Shown here: positions 59,186-64,000 of the stretch, piece after piece
How positions within the stretch are numbered: the first letter of the stretch is position 1
How the letters are laid out: every line of letters starts with the position of its first letter
NCBI RefSeq assembly: GCF_021728295.1
Contig: NZ_JAKJXE010000009.1
Span: 1-64,000, forward strand
Source: Pseudomonas petrae
GTDB taxonomy: Bacteria > Pseudomonadota > Gammaproteobacteria > Pseudomonadales > Pseudomonadaceae
Direction of reading: 5' to 3'
Length of the DNA stretch: 64,000 bases
Position numbers and translations under genes: made by a program
The notes under the pieces: model-generated
Seen by the model: only the letters and a program-made list of their open reading frames with translations
Told to the model about the DNA's origin: nothing
Databases searched by the model: none

Positions 59186-60181
59186 TCATGGCAAAAGACG
59201 GGTTAACTGCGAATCGAACCAACTGACGAACGCCGGCGAAGGCACGGCTTCCACGGTCAGGTACCACCAGTCCGGCGCGGCGAAGGACGCGCATTTGACG
59301 GCGTCCTTCTCGGTCATGACCACGGGCAATGCCGGTGTAAACGAGAGGGCCTGGGCGCTGAACACGGCGTGGTCGGCGAACGCATGTGGAACAGGCCGCC
59401 AGTGTAGTCCTTCGAGGGTGTTGAAGAAACGTTGCGGATTACCGATTCCGGCGACCGCGTGGACCTGCTGCCCGGGCGGGAAATGATCGACCGGCCGGCG
59501 TTCACCGCTTAGCAGGTTGACCAGCGCCGAGGGCTTGAGCTGAAACGCAAAGCCGTCTTCGCGATCCGTCATCGCGCCGTTGTAAAGCAGGGCATCAACG
59601 CTTTGCAGCCGCTGGACCGGTTCGCGCAATGGGCCCGCCGGCAGGCATCGGCGATTGCCAAGCCCGCGGACGGCATCGATCAGCACCAGTTCGAGGTCGC
59701 GGTTCAGGCGATAGTGCTGCAGGCCATCGTCCGAGAGAATGAGATCGAGGGGCTCTTCAGCCAGCAAGGCGCGCACGGCGTGCGAGCGGTCCGGGTCGAT
59801 CATCAGCGGCACGCCAGTGCGATTGACGATCAGCAGCGGTTCATCACCCGCGTGCTCGGCAGCCTGTTGCGGCAGTACACGCCAGGGCAGGCTCGGCGGT
59901 TTGGCGCCGTAACCGCGACTGACCACCCCGACGCGCAGCCCGCGCGCGCGGCAATAATCGATCATCCACAGAATCAGCGGCGTCTTGCCGGTGCCACCGA
60001 TAGTGATATTGCCGACCACCACGACCGGAACGGGCGCTTTATAAATGCTGCCTTGCCCGGCGAGGAAACGCGCGCGCTTGCGGTTCACCACGCGCCGGTA
60101 CAGGGATTCGAGCGGGCGCAACAGCACCAGCGCCGGATGGCCTTTGTACCAGGCGTCGAGCAGTCGGTCAGTGAATGCCAT
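59186..60181 (-). CDS. lpxK: Tetraacyldisaccharide 4'-kinase
   Basis: A 331-residue inner-membrane kinase that adds the 4'-phosphate of lipid A. The P-loop is VVVGNITIGGTGKTPL; SRGYGAKPPSLPWRV and LILSDDGLQHYRLNRDLEL follow. Its ATG overlaps the exbD stop by one base. It lies in the exbB-exbD-lpxK-kdsB group. Confidence 0.96.
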   Translation of the reverse strand: MAFTDRLLDAWYKGHPALVLLRPLESLYRRVVNRKRARFLAGQGSIYKAPVPVVVVGNITIGGTGKTPLILWMIDYCRARGLRVGVVSRGYGAKPPSLPWRVLPQQAAEHAGDEPLLIVNRTGVPLMIDPDRSHAVRALLAEEPLDLILSDDGLQHYRLNRDLELVLIDAVRGLGNRRCLPAGPLREPVQRLQSVDALLYNGAMTDREDGFAFQLKPSALVNLLSGERRPVDHFPPGQQVHAVAGIGNPQRFFNTLEGLHWRPVPHAFADHAVFSAQALSFTPALPVVMTEKDAVKCASFAAPDWWYLTVEAVPSPAFVSWFDSQLTRLLP

Positions 60182-60612
60182 CAGTTAGCCGATGCGGCCT
60201 CGACGGTGGTCATGCGCAAATGAGCGAAACCGAGCTTGCCGGCAGCGTCCATGGCAGTAATCACCGCCTGATGGGGGGTCTTGCCGTCGGCGCTGATCGA
60301 CAGCGGCAGACTGGTGTCGCCCTCGGATTCCTTCTGCAGGGCATCGATGAGGGTTTCCAGTTTGCTGTCGCCCAGCAGCGTGTTGTTCACCGAGTAAACG
60401 CCGTCGGCATTGATGGTGATGTCGAGGTGTTTTTTGTCGACGTCATCTGCCGAAGCGCCGGTCACCGCCTGGGGCAGGTCGACGCGCAGCTGGGTTTCCC
60501 GGGTGAAGGTGGTGGTCACGACAAAGAACAGCAGCAGGATGAACACCACGTCGATCAGCGACACCAGATTGATGTCGATGGTCTCCCTGGGCTTGCGACG
60601 GCGGAATTTCAC
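60181..60612 (-). CDS. exbD: ExbD/TolR-family biopolymer transport protein
   Basis: A 143-residue protein with one membrane helix. The key aspartate is in INLVSLIDVVFILLLFFVV, and the rest is a periplasmic domain (LRVDLPQAVTG, ISADGKTPHQAVI). With ExbB it uses proton flow to energise outer-membrane processes. The start is GTG and overlaps the exbB stop (GTGA). Its link to lpxK suggests lipid A or envelope transport, not only TonB. Confidence 0.93.
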   Translation of the reverse strand: MKFRRRKPRETIDINLVSLIDVVFILLLFFVVTTTFTRETQLRVDLPQAVTGASADDVDKKHLDITINADGVYSVNNTLLGDSKLETLIDALQKESEGDTSLPLSISADGKTPHQAVITAMDAAGKLGFAHLRMTTVEAASAN

Positions 60613-61283
60613 TTCTTCTTGCCCTCGCCACGCGCGGCGGCCTTGAGGTCAGGCTTGGCGTCGGTGAGATCGACGTCACGATCGCCCTGCACGACTTCCA
60701 CCAGCTTGATCGCTTCCTGTTCCATGCCGACCACCAGCTCGTCGACGCGGCTTTGCAGATAGCGGTGAAAGAAGATCGCGGGAATCGCAACGGTCAGGCC
60801 CGAGGCGGTGCAGATCAGCGCCTTGCCAATACCCCCGGCAAGCATGCCGGCGTTACCGGTCATGCCGCTGCTGGTGAACGAGCTGAAGATGTCGATCATG
60901 CCGAGCACGGTGCCCAGCAAACCCAGCAGCGGTGCCATGGCAGCGATAGTGCCAAGCGTTGCGAGGTAGCGTTCGAGCTCATGAATGACCCGGGCTGCGG
61001 CTTCCTCGATGCACTCTTTCATGATCTCGCGACCATGGCGGGAATTGGCCAGACCGGCGGCGAGGATTTCACCCAGCGGCGAGTCGGCGCGCAGTTCCTT
61101 GAGCTTCTCGGCGCTCAGCTGTTTGTCCTGAATCCAGCGCCACACCTGGCCGAGCAAATGCGGCGGCGTGATGCGGCTGGCGCGCAGGGTCCATAGGCGT
61201 TCAATGATGATTCCGACGGCGGCGATGGAACTCAAAATGATCGGTAGCATCATCCAGCCACCTGATTTGACCAGCTCCCACAC
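60609..61283 (-). CDS. exbB: MotA/TolQ/ExbB proton channel family protein
   Basis: A 224-residue three-helix membrane protein. MLPIILSSIAAVGIIIERLW is the first helix; ATLGTIAAMAPLLGLLGTVLGMIDIF and GIGKALICTASGLTVAIPAIFF are the conserved core helices. I used GTG at 61283 because homologues start MWELVKSGGWMMLP and AGGGGG lies well placed; another GTG at 61292 is possible. It opens the exbB-exbD-lpxK operon and is divided from comEC by about 120 bases. Confidence 0.92.
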   Translation of the reverse strand: MWELVKSGGWMMLPIILSSIAAVGIIIERLWTLRASRITPPHLLGQVWRWIQDKQLSAEKLKELRADSPLGEILAAGLANSRHGREIMKECIEEAAARVIHELERYLATLGTIAAMAPLLGLLGTVLGMIDIFSSFTSSGMTGNAGMLAGGIGKALICTASGLTVAIPAIFFHRYLQSRVDELVVGMEQEAIKLVEVVQGDRDVDLTDAKPDLKAAARGEGKKK

Positions 61284-61404
61284 AGCGACCACCCCCTGAA
61301 AAAAAGTGGCGCCACTCTAACATAGCGTCGACGCCTCGCCGAACGTGTCGATGAATAACCAGGCTTTTCAGCTGCGGCAGCCAGCCACTCAGTCAACCAC
61401 TCAA

Positions 61405-63621
61405 TCAGTCACGCCAGAAGCGCCGCGTGCTGCGTTCGGCATGGGCCGCATCAAAGGCGCCCAGTTGCACCGTGATGGCGCCCCGTTCGGCGCTGTCGTG
61501 AATCTCCATGCCGGACCACGCGTACCGCGAGAGCACCAGCGGATGGGGATGACCGAACGCATTATTTCGGCCTCGGGAAATCAGCACCCCGCGCGCGCCG
61601 ACCGCGCGCAGGAACGCCCGGGACGATGAGGTGCGGCTGCCGTGATGGGGGGATTGCAGCCAGTGGGCGCTGACGTCAAATCCGTCGACGAGCATCGCGC
61701 GTTCTGCCGCCACATCGATATCACCGGTGAGCAACAGCCGCTCGCCATTGGCCTCGACGCTGAGCACGCAGGAGGCCTGATTGCCCTCGGCGGCTTGCTC
61801 CCAACTCCACGTGGAAAAAGTCACCTCATCCCACGTCCATGTTTCCCCGTTACGACAGGACTCGGCCGCCAGTTCGGCTGGCATGCGCCCGACGTCGCCC
61901 GTCAGCACCCGTGCAACCGGCACACCCTTGCGAATGGCAGCGGCACCACCGGCATGGTCGGAATCGGCATGACTGAGCAGCAGCGTATCCAGCTGTCTGA
62001 TTCCGGCGCGCCGAATGGCCGGCAACACTACGCGATCACCGATATCGAAATCACCGAAGCGCGGCCCCGCGTCATACAGCAGTGCGTGGTCGCGGGTGCG
62101 CAGCAGAATGGCGAGCCCCTGCCCGACGTCCAGTTGCAGCACTTCGACTTGCCCGACGGGCACGGTTTTCTGCGGCGGGAAGATGCACAGCAACAGCAAG
62201 GGCCAGCCCAGCGGTCGCATCGGCAGGCCTTTGGGCAGCAACAGCAGCAACGCGCCGAGCAGGCTCAGCGGCCAGACCCACAATGGCACGTGGGGGCCGG
62301 TCCAGGCGGGGGCGAGATCGGCCATGAACGTGAGCCATCGAAACAAACCGTCCATCGAGCCGCCTGCCAGCCACAGCAGGCTTTCGCCAAGGGGCGGGAT
62401 CGCAAGCAGCAGTGTGCCGAGCAGCGCCAGGGGTAAAATCAGCAGGCTCACCCACGGCACGGCGAGCAGATTGACGACGGGACCGCTCACGCTCACCGGC
62501 AGGTTCAGCGCCAGCAACACCGGCAACAGCCCCACCGCGATCAGCCATTGTGCGCGGGTCCAGCTTTGCAGCCAGCTCCAACGCCCGAGTCGCCCGCTGA
62601 AGATCAGCATCAGGATCGCGACGGCCAGAAACGACAGCCAAAAGCCGGGGCGCAGCGTGATCAACGGCTCGGCGATCAGCACCAGGTTCAGCGCCAGCAA
62701 CAGCGGCCATGCGGTGCCCAGATGGCGGAAACGCAGACGCCAGAGCAGCACCAGACCCAGCATGGTGACAGCCCGCTGCACCGGCACCTCAAAGCCCGCC
62801 AGCATGCCGTAGGCCAACGCGCCCGAGAAGGCCGCGATGCAGGCCGAGGGCAGCCAGGGCAGAAACGGCGGCCACGCGCCCCAGCGAGCCAGCCCGGCGA
62901 CGAGGCCGTAGAGCAAACCGGCGAGCAAGCCGATGTGCGTCCCGGAAATGACCAGCAAGTGAACGGTGCCGGTGTCCTGCAGGACTTGCCAATCGGCGGC
63001 GCTCAGTCCGGAATCGTCCCCCAGCACCAAGGCCGCCAGCCCGCCCTGTCGGCCCTGGGCATGCACACTCAGCAGGCGCTGGCGAATGCCGTCGCGCCAG
63101 TTGCCCCGGGCCGGTTCAAGCAACTGGCCGTCCACCACGGTGCCGGTGGCGCCAATGCGCTGGGCCAGCAGCCATGCCTGGTAATCGAACGCGCCGGGGT
63201 TGACCAGCCCACCGGGGCGCTTGAGCTTGACCGCCAGACGCCAGCGCTCGCCGCTGCTGATCGACGGGCCGCCGTACCAGCCGACACGGATCTGTTCGGG
63301 CAGCCGCGCGCGTCGTGAAGCGGGATCATCCAGCTGAAAACGCACCACGCCGTCGATTGTCTGCGGCAACCCGACGACGCGGCCTTCCAGCCAGAGCGTC
63401 TGCCCATCGAGGCGCTCGGCCAGTCGATCGTCCAGCGCCAACGACGCCGAGACACAGGCCCACGTCAGGCCGAACAGATAAAACGCCAGCGGGTAGGTGC
63501 GAAATGGCAGCAGCATCAGCGCCATCACGGGCATCGCCAGCCACAACCAGACCGGGGGTAAAGCCGGCAAAAAACGCAATGTCAGCAATCCGAGTGCAAG
63601 GGCGAGCATCCCTGTGCGCAT
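61405..63621 (-). CDS. comEC: DNA internalization-related competence protein ComEC/Rec2
   Basis: A 738-residue inner-membrane channel for DNA uptake. An N-terminal OB-fold part (about 60-170, ending near GGLVNPGAFDYQAWLL) is followed by a helical competence domain with about ten membrane segments (LVISGTHIGLLAGLLYG is diagnostic) and a C-terminal metallo-beta-lactamase domain with LLSHADSDHAGGAAAI and LLTGDID. No frameshift is visible, so the channel may work. The start ATG has AAGGA well placed. It is divergent from the DUF2062 gene. Confidence 0.95.
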   Translation of the reverse strand: MRTGMLALALGLLTLRFLPALPPVWLWLAMPVMALMLLPFRTYPLAFYLFGLTWACVSASLALDDRLAERLDGQTLWLEGRVVGLPQTIDGVVRFQLDDPASRRARLPEQIRVGWYGGPSISSGERWRLAVKLKRPGGLVNPGAFDYQAWLLAQRIGATGTVVDGQLLEPARGNWRDGIRQRLLSVHAQGRQGGLAALVLGDDSGLSAADWQVLQDTGTVHLLVISGTHIGLLAGLLYGLVAGLARWGAWPPFLPWLPSACIAAFSGALAYGMLAGFEVPVQRAVTMLGLVLLWRLRFRHLGTAWPLLLALNLVLIAEPLITLRPGFWLSFLAVAILMLIFSGRLGRWSWLQSWTRAQWLIAVGLLPVLLALNLPVSVSGPVVNLLAVPWVSLLILPLALLGTLLLAIPPLGESLLWLAGGSMDGLFRWLTFMADLAPAWTGPHVPLWVWPLSLLGALLLLLPKGLPMRPLGWPLLLLCIFPPQKTVPVGQVEVLQLDVGQGLAILLRTRDHALLYDAGPRFGDFDIGDRVVLPAIRRAGIRQLDTLLLSHADSDHAGGAAAIRKGVPVARVLTGDVGRMPAELAAESCRNGETWTWDEVTFSTWSWEQAAEGNQASCVLSVEANGERLLLTGDIDVAAERAMLVDGFDVSAHWLQSPHHGSRTSSSRAFLRAVGARGVLISRGRNNAFGHPHPLVLSRYAWSGMEIHDSAERGAITVQLGAFDAAHAERSTRRFWRD

Positions 63622-63773
63622 GAGGCTTTCCTTGTCTGCGGGCGAATCGACTTCCATGGCTTAGTCGATGCACCGGCACGCGCGTTTATTAATTGTCACA
63701 AAGTCTGAATTTGCGTTTGCGACTATCCGTGCATACTTCCCCGAATTTCCCGCCCACCTCGCCGGATTCCCGT

Positions 63774-64000
63774 ATGCCACGCCACCTGATCAAGCGGTAC
63801 ATGCCCGATCCGAACAGCATCCGGGAACACAAATCCTTACGCTTTCTTGGCTCTCTTCTACACGACCCCAACCTCTGGCACCTCAATCGACACTCCGTGG
63901 CGCGCGCGATGGGGATCGGGCTGTTCGCCGCCTTGATGCCGATGCCGTTGCAGATGCTGCTGGCCGCTGTGCTGGCGATCTGGGTGCGGGCCAACATGCC
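63774..64000 (+). CDS. DUF2062 family membrane protein, cut by the window end
   Basis: The first 75 codons of a protein that starts MPRHLIKRYMPDPNSIREH. LGSLLHDPNLWHLNRHSVAR and the helix MGIGLFAALMPMPLQMLLA identify the DUF2062 family, small membrane proteins of unknown function. It runs off the right edge. The position beside comEC is usual in pseudomonads. Confidence 0.85.
   Translation, partial: MPRHLIKRYMPDPNSIREHKSLRFLGSLLHDPNLWHLNRHSVARAMGIGLFAALMPMPLQMLLAAVLAIWVRANM

Overview
The window is chromosomal DNA of a Pseudomonas, most likely from the fluorescens/syringae side of the genus. The evidence is high-GC coding sequence, the housekeeping blocks metZ-purF-cvpA-SPOR-folC-accD-trpF-truA-fimV-usg and tatD-pilZ-holB-tmk-mltG-pabC-fabF-acpP-fabG-fabD-plsX-rpmF-yceD, and REP elements of the 'gtgggagcgagcttgctcgcga' type (split here: GTGGGAGCGAG + CTTGCTCGCGA). 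Nothing was searched against a database; family names come from motifs and remembered homologues.

Layout. 0-6.3 kb: a DUF1853 gene, then leftward transporters (an Fsr-like MFS pump coupled to ArsB, and an MHS-family symporter) and a PLP-dependent deaminase interrupted in frame by a REP sequence. 6.4-13.1 kb: an orphan type VI secretion island made of one very long VgrG with a C-terminal DUF2235/Tle1-type phospholipase, a lipoprotein immunity gene, a second copy of the toxin tail plus immunity gene, and a third immunity copy killed by an amber codon. 13.1-22.7 kb: fadH, a nitrilase-like protein whose active site looks degenerate with an AraC regulator, a REP palindrome, an isoleucine attenuator leader followed by ilvA, a DUF2242 lipoprotein and a free-standing aroA. 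22.8-23.4 kb: a tRNA-Val/Asp/Asp operon with promoter and terminator.

23.4-36.1 kb, all leftward: sulfur assimilation (metZ), purine synthesis (purF, cvpA), folate and fatty acid precursors (folC, accD), trpF, truA, fimV and the Asd-like usg. A repeat array separates cvpA from the SPOR gene. At about 36.2 kb gene order departs from what I remember in P. aeruginosa: usg is followed not by asd/leuB but by DUF1285, a DUF4823 lipoprotein, a TetR regulator and an RgsA-like sRNA locus.

38.7-49 kb, leftward: type IV pilus and DNA replication genes (pilZ, holB, tmk), cell wall (mltG), folate (pabC), and the fatty acid/phospholipid cluster fabF-acpP-fabG-fabD-plsX-rpmF-yceD. 49-56.4 kb: maf, sppA, a HAD phosphatase, rluC, and the divergent rne with a clear sigma70 promoter and a roughly 650-nt leader. 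56.4-64 kb: a MobA-like nucleotidyltransferase, murB, kdsB, a Trm112-like protein, lpxK, exbD, exbB, comEC and the start of a DUF2062 gene. These join peptidoglycan, KDO/lipid A and envelope transport functions. The ptpA gene that I expect between murB and kdsB is absent.

The most interesting items are the ilvA attenuator (leader peptide with Ile-Ile-Ile and mutually exclusive hairpins), the duplicated toxin-tail/immunity array behind the evolved VgrG, and the REP element translated inside a deaminase gene.
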